A stretch of DNA of 64,000 nt from Maratus speciosus. Taxonomy: Eukaryota; Arthropoda; Arachnida; Araneae; Salticidae. Made by a program: the position numbers and the translations under genes. Each line of letters opens with the position of its first letter. The first letter of the stretch is position 1. The notes beneath the pieces are model-generated. The model saw nothing but the letters and a program-made list of their open reading frames with translations, did no database searches and was not told the DNA's origin. The DNA lies in contig OZ010787.1 in the NCBI GenBank assembly GCA_963932465.1, positions 15,550,926 to 15,614,925 of the forward strand, in the 5' to 3' direction. Positions 44,001-54,899 of the stretch are shown one piece after another.

Positions 44001-44338
44001 TTGTGGCTCTGTCACGGCTAAACCACTGATCAGAGAAAAAAACTTTTAATACATAAAATGTAGGAAATTTTATCCTCTCTAATTTATGTAACTGAAGACT
44101 TTTACGTAAAATGCGTAACTTTGAAGTTATTTCGAATAAACAAAGAAAATCACGTTTTTTTGCACGTTTTTTGCCAAAAAAAAAAAAAAAAAAAAAAAAA
44201 AAAACGTGTTTCTCGGGATAAATTTTGTTGGCAAACCTCAGATTCGTGTTCAGCGACCCAAAAACATAAAGGCACCAAATATCAAAACTACACCAAAACT
44301 TTCTTTTATTTTCTATCAAATGACTGGAATCCAATGCA
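41026..44338. mobile_element. Foldback element A with a FEN1-like protein gene
   Basis: Long inverted arms: 41030-41545 at the left and about 43800-44338 at the right. Both contain TAGGTGCTCAAAAAGG or its diverged form, TTTGATATTTGGTGCCTTTA, GGGTCGCTGAACA, AAATTTAT.CCGGGAAACACG and AGAGGATAAAAT..CC..CA, then TTCTCTGATCAATGGTTTAG. The outermost bases are worn: the left end lacks a clean GTCCAG and the right reads TGACTGGAATCCA. The interior encodes the minus-strand pseudogene at 41549-43610. Element B is a derivative with intact ends. Confidence 0.8.
41549..43610 (-). pseudogene. Decayed element protein: FEN1/XPG-like nuclease core and cysteine-rich tail
   Basis: Reading on the minus strand, overlapping frames give in order: TQLYKFHLHSPP and KKIGEQGACTSQVLKSS (43560-43400); FRTNCFICGLRNSDEF, a zinc-type Cys pair; NDLIAADAQYHIKCFKHIYG (43200 on); ILVFDGYPDDLQGSTKAVEF (from 42793); EKFLVNPKNKGRLI; EDADTLIIKTALSLAP; VIVVGEDIDLLVILI; LHTMSGCDITSALF (about 42330); SAFRYN..ALPPSAAQQHSL then RVYHQVQQWLG; and a tail CKCRKNSQRNCGCKKTWLSC then SNMCLNCKG. 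VFDG, E.AD, EDxD and GCDxTS in this order match the acidic metal-binding motifs of FEN1/XPG-type nucleases; the tail resembles CXC (tesmin-type) DNA-binding repeats. Several frameshifts and stops make it non-functional. The nuclease call is an inference from motif order. Confidence 0.7.
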
Positions 44339-44339
44339 T

Positions 44340-44812
44340 GACTTATCTTCTACAAAATAACACTACAAATAACATTCATTGCTTTTGCAGAAATAAAAAG
44401 ATAGCCTAGATGACAGAAAAAGCCCTTTTTCTGAAATTAATACTTTAGGGGACTGGTCATTTAGGTTCACAAATCACTAAAATGACTACCACCCTTTAAA
44501 TAACAATTTAATTACCAATAACCTAAATTCAGACAATAAAAAAAATTTAAGGGCTTTAAACAAGGAAATGATCTACATATCTTCAAAAATTTTTATTGTA
44601 AAGTGGTTAAGTTAAATAATTATGAAAATTTCTTATAAGAAATTTTCATAATTATTTAACTGAGTGTAACCAAGAAAGTATACTTTCTTGGCTGCACTGT
44701 CTTGAAGGAATTTTAGAAACTCGGGTGAAAATAACATTTATTTTATTGAGGAAATAAGAATGAGTGATGCCATTTATTGATCATGTTACAAAGCAAAAAA
44801 CATTCAGCTATA
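44340..44812. other. Intronic AT-rich sequence with a 27-bp palindrome
   Basis: AAATAATTATGAAAATTTCT at 44613 is directly followed by its inverted copy (to about 44660). No gene seen. Confidence 0.5.
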
Positions 44813-44813
44813 C

Positions 44814-45818
44814 AGGGTGTCCACTCTCAACGGTGTCCAATGACTAATTTTTAATCCGTTAGTCATAGACATATAGTTCCAATTAAAAAAATCTTTTAAA
44901 TGAGGTAAAAAATTATTTTAAAAGTCGTTTGGATCAATAAAAAAAATTCTTAAAAAGTTAAGAAATTTAATTTTTTTGACGGTTCCCCGGTCCCATAAGT
45001 GATATTTAGTAAACATTTCCTATTACACTATCAAGTAAGACAAAAAAAGTTACATTCATCAAACACTAAAATTGACCGAGTTATGAAACTTTGAATTAAA
45101 TGACTTATGCAAATTTTCTGCATCTGAACACAGAGGAGTTGGGCCAAGCTTCGAGGGATTGTACACAAAGTTTTTAAAGTATTAGAAGGATTTATTTCGC
45201 GTGGATATTTCTGCAGTGCAGCCGAAGGGAGTCACTTCGAGCAAGTTTTAAGATAACTTTAATTTTTATTAATTAAGTTTTAGATTAGATAGTCTAATAG
45301 CATTTTAAAATATGTATCATTTTGTAAAGAATTGCGACTGTTGCTTTTCATCATTTCATTTAACAAGAATTCTGTTATTTTTTAACTTATATTTTTCTTT
45401 ACTATGTCAGAATGAAAACGGATTTCAAATTTATATTGTAATGTTAATTTTACCCTCAACTATTTTTTTTAAATATCTGACGATTATTTATATTTCTAGT
45501 AAATTTGTGAATGACCCCTATTTCGCAGCAGAAAAAGAGGCTTCAACTTTAAACAGCTATTACCCGGTCAGTTTTAATCGTACAAAAACTGGACTTTTTA
45601 CTTTTTAGTGCAATAGGATATTTTTACTAAATATAACTTATAGGACAGGGACCGTATAAAAATTTAATTTTCGCAATTTTATAAGAAATGTTTTTATTGA
45701 CCAAAATCGCTTTTTAAATACTTCTTTACCTCATTTAAAACATTTTTGTACTTGTAACTATATGTCTATGCCTAACGGTTTAGAAATTATCTATTGAACA
45801 CCGTTGAGAGTGGAAAAT
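44814..45818. repeat. Foldback repeat, ~1.0 kb, ACAGGGTGTCC-type
   Basis: The left arm (44814-45015) has CCACTCTCAACGGTGT, GTCATAGACATATAGTTCCA, TTTTAAATGAGGTAAA and GGTCCC. The right arm (45605-45818) has the inverted copies, ending ACACCGTTGAGAGTGG. A relative lies at 24560-24800. The + strand open frame 45312-45608 in the centre has no recognisable domain. Confidence 0.75.
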
Positions 45819-47673
45819 ATTTAATGAGAAAAAGAATAGAGGTCCACATTTGTGTATCTCAGGTCTGAAGAACTTATAGTTAAAAAGTTCTGCTGCTAAT
45901 AAAGCTGTTTTATCTATTTATATTGTATCGTTTCAAGTATCATCTTAGATTTCAAATTTAATGCCCTTTTAAAAATTCTCTCATTATTTTGGAACAAATA
46001 GATTCATCTGAATCAGGAACAAACCAAACTGCAAGTAACTCAAAATGATTTAAAAGAATTTTGGAGACTATTTATTGATGAATTCAAGGGGTTGCGTGGG
46101 TGGACATTCAGCCCAGAAAGCTTTGGATTTTGTGTTTAAATATGGTCTAGAACAGCAAAATGCGCCCATGAAAATATTTGGGATGAATATTAATTATAAT
46201 ATGTGAAAAAAAGGACTTTTAAAATCGCAATTACTAAAAACCCATTTATCGGATTAAAACAAACTTTTAGTTACTTAGTTACTTGTCATGCCCCATTCTA
46301 CTAAAACAAGAATTTTACTTCTATGGAAATAGAATGCGAGTTGTAGAGATGTGAAAACCCAACTTTTTCCAGCCTGCAAAATATAAAATAGATACTGTTT
46401 AAAGAGAGATTACAGTTCATGAAAAAAAAGGCTATTTTTTTTTTTGTTACATCTTTTCAAATCCTTCTAGAACAGTTAAGGGAAATTTGAAATATTTAAT
46501 AGGTTACAGTCAATTGAAAGCGGGCGCCGACCGGCTTAAAAACAGGTACTGCTGCACGCTTTCTGAATTCTTCGTTTCATAGATATAAACTGAGGAATCG
46601 CGTCACTACCTGAACTGTAAGTTGCAAATTATAACGTTTAACTAAAAATTTTTATGTTATTTTTCTGTAGTAAAACCTTAAACGCGGTTTTCTTGAGATG
46701 ACATTTTTGAGCTCGTTGTGTAAAGTAGTACTTTAATGGATAACCAATTAACTTTTTTTTTTCTCTTTTGAAATTAAAGATTATTTATTTTGTGGGGCCA
46801 TGAGCCTTTTATATGTACGCAATAATAACAATAATATTTTTTATTGCCCCGTTGAATTTAGAGAAAAAAGGGGGAAAATGACATATTTTTCAAACGAGTG
46901 CGATTTTACCAAATTTCGCTCAATTTCACTAAAAAGAGGTTAATGTCTCCCCAAATTCAATATGTTTTCTAAAACATGTAATTTTGTTTGTTTCAGATGA
47001 CTTCGATAAGCTGTGCATTATACGGTGCAGAGTGATAGGCGCACAGTGCACCCATATGCGACTGACAATATCTCCATCAATTTTAATAATCATTGTATAA
47101 TAAAAGTACTTTTACAGTAAAAATTATGAATAATAAATGGGCAAATTCAGTTTTTGTGCTACTTTATTTTTTGTATGAAAAAAAATAATAAAATCCCGAA
47201 GTTGTCCCTACTTTTCTAGCCGATGAACGGTACCCCCTCCACCCCTCTATCTTCAAACATCGTTTGAGAACAATTGCTAGAAAAGATAGTGGGTTTTTAG
47301 CTGAAAATCAACGTTAGCAAATGGCATTCCCCTTCCCTACACAGAAATAACCAAATTCGATCACTTTTCTGCATATGGAAGGCGGAAAATGTCGTTGAAA
47401 AGGCATTTGAAGGATTATGAGAAATTGTGTTTAATAGGGAGAAAGGAAGAAAGACAGAAAGTTTATAAATATGTAAAGCTTGAATTTTCATCAGTGGTGA
47501 CCGCACACCTTTTAAATTTTGCCTGCGTATCTCTAAAGAGTTGTAAAATATAACACAATTGTTCACTACATCACATTTCCCATATAATTTTCAGTTAATT
47601 TTTTTCTATTAATCTTGTGCTGCATTTGCAGCCTTCACGACATTTAAGAGTGAGAGATGCCAAGCTGGGTATC
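45819..47673. other. Intronic sequence, nothing assigned
   Basis: About 1.85 kb without tRNA, clear repeat or supported exon. The minus-strand open frame 47297-47566 (89 codons) has no motif I recognise. Confidence 0.45.
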
Positions 47674-47744
47674 GTCCTCGTAACTTAATGGTAAAGCATT
47701 GGAGCGTTATTCCAAGGATCAAGGTTCGATTCCAGGCTTTGACA
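47674..47744 (+). pseudogene. tRNA-Asn-like sequence, probably a pseudogene or SINE head
   Basis: The anticodon stem TTGGA/TCCAA encloses loop GCGTTAT with GTT (Asn) at 47706-47708. The B box is GGTTCGATTCC and a TTTTT follows. The acceptor pairing fails: GTCCTCG against CTTTGAC has only four pairs, and the D arm is weak. The start of a 3' body is not evident, so a SINE cannot be shown. Confidence 0.5.
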
Positions 47745-48060
47745 TTTTTCACTCTGTTGGTTTACGCTTAGTTACCAATGTGAAAAATTTCACGTATTTA
47801 ATATTCACATTTCCAGTATTTTTATTTAAACTTAATTTTGAAGAAATAGAATATTCTGCATTTGAATATGTGTCAGGCATGACAATACAAAGATCTTATG
47901 CAAGTACCATGTTTTTAGCTGCAAAATCATTCAAGTTACATGTTTTTACTTCTGTATTGGATTCATGATAAATTTCGACTTCCGGTTTTCGATGGATTTA
48001 TAAGTTTTAGAAGGTACTGAACACGATTTGATGTTTTTTAGAAAACGTTTGTCTGTCACT
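47745..48060. other. Intronic AT-rich sequence, nothing assigned
   Basis: The + strand open frame across 47699-47968 covers the tRNA-like piece and AT-rich flank and has no recognisable domain. Confidence 0.4.
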
Positions 48061-48486
48061 CTGTGAGTCTGTCTGTATGTGACAAAAATTTTGTGGGCGC
48101 TCTATCTCAAGAACTAATGCACCGAATTTCACAAAACTTTAGATTCAGTTAGACCTCGATATAAAATGGTTCTGATTACTTTTTGGTGTAAATCTCCTAA
48201 CAGGTGGCGCATTTTACACGATTTCCGCAGTAGCTGTATCTCAAGAACTAATGCATGAATTTTCATCACGCTTCAGATTTAGTTAGTCCCTGGTATAAAT
48301 TGGTCCAAATTAGTTTTTGGTTTAGATCGCCCAACAGGTGGCACTGCTATGCAGAATTTTTTATGATTTCTGAAATAGCTCTATCTCAAAAACTAATGCA
48401 CGGATTTTCATCAAACTTTAAATTCAGTTAGAAGTTGACATAAGTTGTTCATGATTAGACTTTGGTGTAAATCTCCTAACCGGGGG
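48060..48486. repeat. ~140-bp tandem repeat, three units (resumes after 53633)
   Basis: Each unit carries GCTCTATCTCAAGAACTAAT, TTTCATCA..CTT.AGATT, GGTGTAAATCTCCTAACAGG and a GGCGC or similar. Starts are at about 48096, 48229 and 48378. The third unit is interrupted after AACCGGGGG and continues at 53634 (GCGCTGATATACTGCATTTT). Confidence 0.82.
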
Positions 48487-49170
48487 GCTTTTTCAGGAAG
48501 GCTCACGTTTTCAGCACCAGCCTTGGCGAGTTGGGGAAAGCGAGAACATCCAGCCAGCTCTAACGCCAATCGTCGTCTTGTGTTTTATTTTGAACCGAAA
48601 TGGCGGAAGACGAACTGGCATATTTTAGAATAACAGTCCTACCTAAATTAAAGAAATATTTTCAATTATGTGTTCTAGATGAAAAGAAATCTTTTCGAAA
48701 GAAATTGTATTACGAACTCTTATACTCTGTTTTATCAAAGGCCTTTATTACTTATGATGATATAGACTAAAATTTTTATTGTTTGATTCCCTCAAAAATC
48801 TACATTTTCATTCAATTGAGTATTATTAATTACATACCTGTTAAACAAAAACTCATTACCTTCATAAATTTAGATATTTGATTTCATATAAAGATGGATT
48901 TATGGGAATGATGAATTAATGCACTTTCAGTGCATTTTGATGTATATGAACGCAGACTTAAAAAAATACCTGTGGCAAAAAATTACTATATTTTCTGCCA
49001 TGAACTTATATAATTAATTTAATACCAAATCATTCTGCAGAAATAGTCCCCAAAGTCGAGTGAAAATAGGCCAAACCAGGGAAAATAAAAAGAAAACCTA
49101 TCGCACCCCCAACCAGGGTGTTTAGAAATTGCCTTTTTAATGTGAGATGAAATTCTTAAGAGGAGGTGTA

Positions 49171-49918
49171 GTCCAGGCATTAGGTGCTCAAAAAGGACAA
49201 ATAGGGGAAAAATTTGGTGTAGTTTTGATATTTGGTGCCTTTATGTTTTGTGGGTCGCTGAACACGAATCTGAAGTTTGCCAACAAAATTTATCCCGGGA
49301 AACACGTTTTTTTTGGCAAAAAAACGGGAAAATAAACGGGATTTTCTTTGTTTTTTTCCAAATAACTTCAAAATTATACATTTTACATAAAAGTCCTCAA
49401 TACATAAATTAAAGAGGATAAAATTTCTCACATTTTATGTATTAAAAGTTTTTTTCTCTGATCAATGGTTTAGCCGTGACAACGCCACAAGAATGGCAGT
49501 GAAAATCAAAAAATTCAGAGAAAACGGGAATTACGCCGCTGTACGTAGATTTAACATGAAAACTGACCATTTTACACAAGCATTGACTATAAATTATACT
49601 AAAGATTATATGAATGACTACATTTTACAATGAAGTTGCTGATAATAAAAAAGACGACTCATTATGAATCATTATTTAATTATAAATAAACATGTACATT
49701 AGTAAGTACATTTATTTAAAAAACAAAAAAAAATATTATTTCCGCTTTCTTTTACTTGAAGGTCCTTGCTTTTCACCAACATCTACAGCATAGAAAATAG
49801 ACATATGGAATTAGTGGATGTTTTTATTACTACCAACAGTATAAAATAAATGTTTTTTTTTTAATAAAAAATATTTGATACCTTCTGGCATGAATTTTTC
49901 TTGACATTTTAGTTCAAG

Positions 49919-49955
<37 letters not shown>

Positions 49956-51888
49956 CAAAGACAGCAGAATTTAAGTTAGTCACACAAATAAACTTTTGCA
50001 CCATTATGCAACGGCAACACGATTTAAAATGCAACGAAAATGTGAATTTGGACTCTATAAACAAATATTTTGTTTATAGAGGGAAATTACAATGAAGAGC
50101 ACATGAAGTTTTGCAAGAGCGAAATGTTTAAATTTATGACCAAATTTGGACAAAAATTGCCAGTTGTATGTAGATATATCGGGACAAAATCATTTAAAAT
50201 GTATTACTTGGTTGCAAATTCTGAGTGGTTACAAAATTGATCCAGACAAATTCTCAAAATTCAGATTTGATACAATGCAAAACATAATGTAGGCATTTTC
50301 TCATGATATATTAATCATGATATCTTGTGATTCCCTATCTTTACATAAGGTTCCTGTTAGGCTTCCTGTAAGGTTTGTTCAGAAATAAATATGAATATAC
50401 AACAGAATATGCAACAAAGCAATTTTCATTAATGCTGTCGAATGTTTGTCCCCTACCTTACATTTTAGAAAAAGAAGTTTTAGAATTTGTTATAATAATA
50501 CAAAAATAGTTTTATCATTTTAGCTTCCATACCGTTAAGAAAGTATCATTAAAATTATCAAGAAGAACGTAAAAACATGCGTCAATCAGATTATGGAAAA
50601 TTTTTGAATGCATTCGGGCTACTATAATAAAACTTCGTAGTTTAATAACGTGAAAAACGATATCTAAGTAATAATTTGTAAAACTTATAACACGTTTGAA
50701 AACACAATTATAACCAAAATCGAAAAAATAGCTGAAAATTTTGTACATCCTTGTATATGAACTATAGATTTATCATATAATTCACAATATGCTAAAATTT
50801 AGAACTGTTAGTGAACGATTGCACAGTTGAAAATTCCTCGTTAGCAATTTCCGTCAATAAGCGGGTATATAGATGTCTTGTTCAGCCCTATATATGATTT
50901 ACAGATTTTATACACGCTAAATAGTATGCAATTTTTAAAATTTTAAAAAGTGTTCCACAACTGAAAACGCACTTCCATCAATTATTGTTAATACATGAGA
51001 AAAATATAACTGATTTATTTTGTGTGCCCCTGTATATGAAAGATCAATGACACATCATATTCAATAGTAAGCATCTTATAGAGCACCTCGGAGATATATA
51101 TCAATTTAAATACTTTTGAAAAGGTGGTAACATGAACAAAATACTCCACAAACAATTTTTCTCCATAGACCGTAATGTAGCATAATTATTTTTAGTGTCC
51201 TGTAAAAGATCGATAAATACTACCCATACCATATTCTATAAGAAATCATCTTGTAGTGCACTGCATAGATATGTATATAAATTTCAAAGTGTTTGAAATT
51301 ATGAAGCATTATTAAAAACCACCATAAACGATTTTTCCCCATAGGCCGTAATATAATGAAATACTTTTGAATGTCCCTGTAACGAAATTATGACTGCTAC
51401 ACGCAATATTTTACAATACCTAACATTCAATAGTGAATATCAATAACATTTTTCAATTTCATGGCGATGCGACTATATAGACGCCAAAAATAATTTTGGT
51501 CAGCTAGAATCGGTAAATCACCCACCGTGCACTGCCGTAATTCCAATTTTTTCAGAATTCTTTTGTTTTCACACCCACTTTTGCAGCGTTGTCAAGGCTA
51601 AACCATTGATCAGAGAAAAAAACTTTTAATACGTAAAATGTAGGAAATTTTATCTTCTTTAATTTATGTATTGAGGACTTTTGCGTAAAATGCATAATTT
51701 TTAAGTTATTTTGAAAAAACTAAGGAAATCCCGTTTTTTTTTTCAGTTTTTTGTCAAAAAAAAGTGTTTCCCGGTATAAATTTTGTTGGCAAACTTCAGA
51801 TTCGTGTTCAGCGACCCAAAAAACATAAAGGCACCAAATATAAAAACTACACCAAAACTTTCCCCTATTTTCTACCAAATGACTGGAC
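49171..51888. mobile_element. Foldback element B (GTCCAG ends), 2718 bp, deletion derivative of A type
   Basis: The TA flanks are at 49169-49170 and 51889-51890. The left end is GTCCAGGCATTAGGTGCTCA and the right end, on the minus strand, GTCCAGTCATTTGGTAGAAA; both continue ATAGGGGAAA. The left arm matches element A for about 680 bp, past the arm and into the 3' part of the protein-gene region (CCGCTTTCTTTTACTTGA, then TAGAAAATAGA, at 49743 as at 41579). The gene core is then replaced by unrelated AT-rich sequence (49900-51530). No coding capacity. Confidence 0.85.
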
Positions 51889-51925
51889 TAGTGGGGGAGA
51901 ATGAATATTGAATGACTATCTTTTG

Positions 51926-52700
51926 TTACTTCAAAGTAACAAATAAAATCACTAGAGAAAATTTCAAACTGTGTATGATAGTGAGGGGCTGTAGATTTAA
52001 ATAGTTAAATTCATCAATTAACAAATAGAAAAAACAAGCCAAAAAATTAAAAACTTTTTGGGGGGGGGGGGGGATGAAACAAAAACAAGCTTTTCTTTTT
52101 TTTCGGGGGGGGGGGGGCAGAATTTGAATAATTTGTCCTTTACTTATAGATACTTCAAAGTAACAAATAGGACAGAAAATTTTTAAAAATGTAAAGAATT
52201 GCGTGTGCACAACAGGTTAATCCTGATTTTTTCCCCCTTAACTTTCATTCTATTTCTTTCCTTTTCTTTTTTTCTGCAAAATTATTTATTTGTTATTTGA
52301 AAATCAATAGATCTAGCAAAACAATAAACTTTATGCACTGTTATGGATAAGCGAAGAGATAGTTAACATTTCAGATACAATTTTAACTAATCTTTTCTGC
52401 AAAGCAACAATGAATTTTAAATGGTAAAAAAATAGTGTGCTGGAGAAGAGAGTGGGGGGGGGGGGGAGAGAGAAAATTCGAAATGGGAGGTTGCCTCAGA
52501 CGATTTATCATTATTTTATAGCCACTTCAACTTAATAAATAGTGCAATATGTGTGCAGAATGACGAAAAATTGAGTGTGTGTGTGTGTGTGGGGGGGGGG
52601 GGGATTTCATTCGAGAGAACAATTTAGATTTATTCAAATATGTCGAATTACTATTTTAAAATAACAAATAAAACAACTTGGACGAAATAATATTTAAAAA
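51926..52700. repeat. Degenerate tandem units with long G-runs
   Basis: Units contain TACTTCAAAGTAACAAATA or variants (51927, 52150, 52523, 52655) and runs of 12-14 G (52058, 52106, 52456, 52591), one preceded by (GT)n at 52576. Part of the interior of the 48487-53624 element. The minus-strand open frame with proline runs (51926-52210) comes from the G-runs. Confidence 0.65.
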
Positions 52701-53068
52701 TATGGCAAAAATTTTAAAATAAACTGAAGAATTTTAAAGATTTTTAATTTTGTGCACTAGGGGCAGACCAATGTTTTTTTCGTAAAAACTCAAATAATGA
52801 TAAAGGTTTAACAGTATTAAAATGTAATAGTAATTGATTTACTTGCATGCATCAACTTGCAATTATTATAGCTGATTGATTAATTGAGGATACAGTTAAA
52901 TAATTTTTGATTCATCGTTCAGTCGAATTATAATCGAATTGATTTTAGATTCAACTTCCTATTAACTTCTAATCGCAATTAAATTAAAAACAATTAATTT
53001 TTAATGAATTATTTTATTTCAGTGAAAATGTTTTATTAATGCAATCAACACGTCACACAATTATGCCG

Positions 53069-53071
<3 letters not shown>

Positions 53072-53124
<53 letters not shown>
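53072..53124. repeat. Poly(A) run of about 53
   Basis: An uninterrupted A-run inside the 48487-53624 element. No retroposon body or target duplication recognised next to it. Confidence 0.85.
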
Positions 53125-53126
<2 letters not shown>

Positions 53127-53633
53127 AAATTAGTTCAGTAGTAATGCTAATAAAACTAAGTTCAATTGTGTCATGAAAGCATGGTCAATAGAATTATACT
53201 TATTACAAGAAAATCTTTACGTCTGTTTTTATTTTTCCTAAAAAAATAAAATATGTTCTCAATTTCTTGGAACATAGCGAATTAATTAAATAAGTTATTT
53301 TTTTCACTTCAATAATGTTCATTTATGTTTGAATTAGATATATCGTGAAATTAACAGCATTTTAATCTGAAAAAGTTTTCTTTTAATTGTAAAACACGGT
53401 GAAATAACATTTCCTCATACTCTGCTTTTTAGCTTTTTACATTTGCGGAAAAACAAATAAAAAAAAAAACACTATCACTTTGCTCTCAGCAAAAAAATGA
53501 GGTCTACTGTTCGCTACGCGTATGACGTCACGAACAAGAAAGGGTGCGTAGTGTTGAATTCATCCCCGCGCCAACTGTTACTCTGGCGATAAGGTGCTCA
53601 AAACGTGAGCCTTCTTGAAAAGGCAACCGGGGG

Positions 53634-54787
53634 GCGCTGATATACTGCATTTTTCAGGAAGTATTAACATGTATGAGACAGAAGAAAGTTTTGGGGTTGC
53701 CACATCCGACTATTTTAATACTTGCTCCCTTAATTTTTCTCGCCAGTGTACTTTAGAAGCTTGATCATAATTTTAAACATACGTGAGTTGGAATAACTAT
53801 TATATACATTCAAAATCGGTTATAACGAACGCGGATGTAACAAGGACTCGGTTTTATCGAGGAATTAGTGTGCAAATGGTTGGACCAATATGAAAATACA
53901 TTATGAGAAACTTCTTTATTACGAGTCAACATCGGATATAACGAGCAAAAAATATGCGATCTCAGAAAAAAAGTAGAAAATATACTAGTAAAGAAATCAG
54001 AAATAAATCTATTTACTGAGAAAACATATCTTTTTATATTTCATTTACAATATTTACGAAAGTCTAGACGATGAGGAGGATGATTGTCATATTGACGAGT
54101 TTAAAATTTGGATTTCTATGCCAAATTTCAAAGCCTTTTTAAAAATAAAAAAGGCAAGTGATAATATTTTTCGAGAGTGATTGGGTTTAATCAGATAGAA
54201 GGTATGTGATGAAAGGGATTTTGAAAAAGTTTACCGTTTAAGAAACCTTTTCGTCGAATCTGCTAACAATAATAAATAAACAGTAAGAGGGATTTCATTT
54301 CCTTTTTCATTACATTTAAATTTATTCATTTGCATAAAAGATTAAAAATTACAAGGATAAAGTTAAACACGGATTTATAATTGATATTTTAGTTTTGTAC
54401 ATTTAATTAAAATACTAAAATTACCTCTAAAAGTGTGTCAATTCAGCTGTTTATGCTGATTCATTTAAACCTTCACGTATTCTCTATTTAGGATTAGAAT
54501 AAATAAACAGAGGATTGACCTAGCTTATTGCGAGAACTTGGTTACAACGAGCAAAAACACTTGCCCTTTTATCCTCGTTATAACGGCGTTCGACTATACT
54601 GCATCTAAAGCTTTTAAACAGAAAAGATCTAATAATCAGAAAGCGCCGTTTTAAATACTTTTGTTGTTAATAAGATATTAATTTCATAGCTAAAGTATGA
54701 TAACATTAATTAACAATGCTTAAAATAATAAATTTAGTTAATTTTTGTGCCAAATTTAAACATACTTTGCTTCAATTGTGCTTTTAG
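53634..54787. other. End of intron: TTATAACGA-ended repeat and unique sequence
   Basis: Between about 53812 and 54592 the ends are inverted: ATCGGTTATAACGA at the left and, on the minus strand, GCCGTTATAACGA at the right, each followed by GTAACAAGGACTCGG- or GTAACCAAGTTCTCG-like sequence. TA lies at both flanks. A pogo/Tc1-type nonautonomous element is likely. The rest up to the acceptor is unremarkable. Confidence 0.55.
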
Positions 54788-54899
54788 AGATGACTTCTGG
54801 GAGGCAGTTACATTTGAAGTGACGCCCCGAATGTCAACTTACTTATTGGCATTCGTAGTGGGAGATGTGATGCCACATGCAGAAAATAGAAACAAAGGT
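54788..54899 (+). CDS. M1 aminopeptidase, exon 3 of 5 seen
   Basis: Encodes DDFWEAVTFEVTPRMSTYLL, then AFVVGDVMPHAENRNKG. The T.RMSTYLLAFVV.D block marks the end of the M1 N-terminal domain. The acceptor is GCTTTTAG|A; the donor is AAAGGT|GTAAGT, chosen over a GT two bases earlier because it matches the consensus and keeps phase 0 with the next exon. It joins exon 2 with CT|A (Leu). No internal stop. Confidence 0.94.

Larger units (their letters stand above)
48487..53624. mobile_element. 5.1-kb inverted-repeat element with 9-bp target duplication (Mutator-like)
   Basis: A 9-bp direct repeat AACCGGGGG lies at 48478-48486 and 53625-53633. The left end is GCTTTTTCAGGAAGGCTCAC and the right end, on the minus strand, GCCTTTTCAAGAAGGCTCAC; both continue GTTTTGAGCACC (left: GTTTTCAGCACC). 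The target is a unit of the 140-bp array. A 9-bp duplication and terminal repeats of over 30 bp fit Mutator-like elements. No transposase inside; element B and G-run repeats occupy the interior. Confidence 0.75.
41000..54787 (+). other. Aminopeptidase intron, 13.8 kb, transposon-filled
   Basis: GTAAGT donor at 41000 and CTTTTAG acceptor ending at 54787. It holds elements A (41026-44338), a foldback (44814-45818), a tRNA-Asn-like pseudogene, a ~140-bp array, a 5.1-kb 9-bp-duplication element that itself holds element B, and a TTATAACGA-ended repeat. Element A begins only about 25 bases after the splice donor. Confidence 0.85.

Noticed and set aside
47674..47744. Functional tRNA-Asn(GTT)
   Set aside because: Anticodon arm and B box look right, but the acceptor stem has only four of seven pairs; kept only as a tRNA-like pseudogene.
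54897..54899. Alternative donor at 54898 (GTGTAA) for exon 3
   Set aside because: It would shift the frame relative to exon 4; the GTAAGT donor at 54900 keeps phase 0 and fits the consensus.
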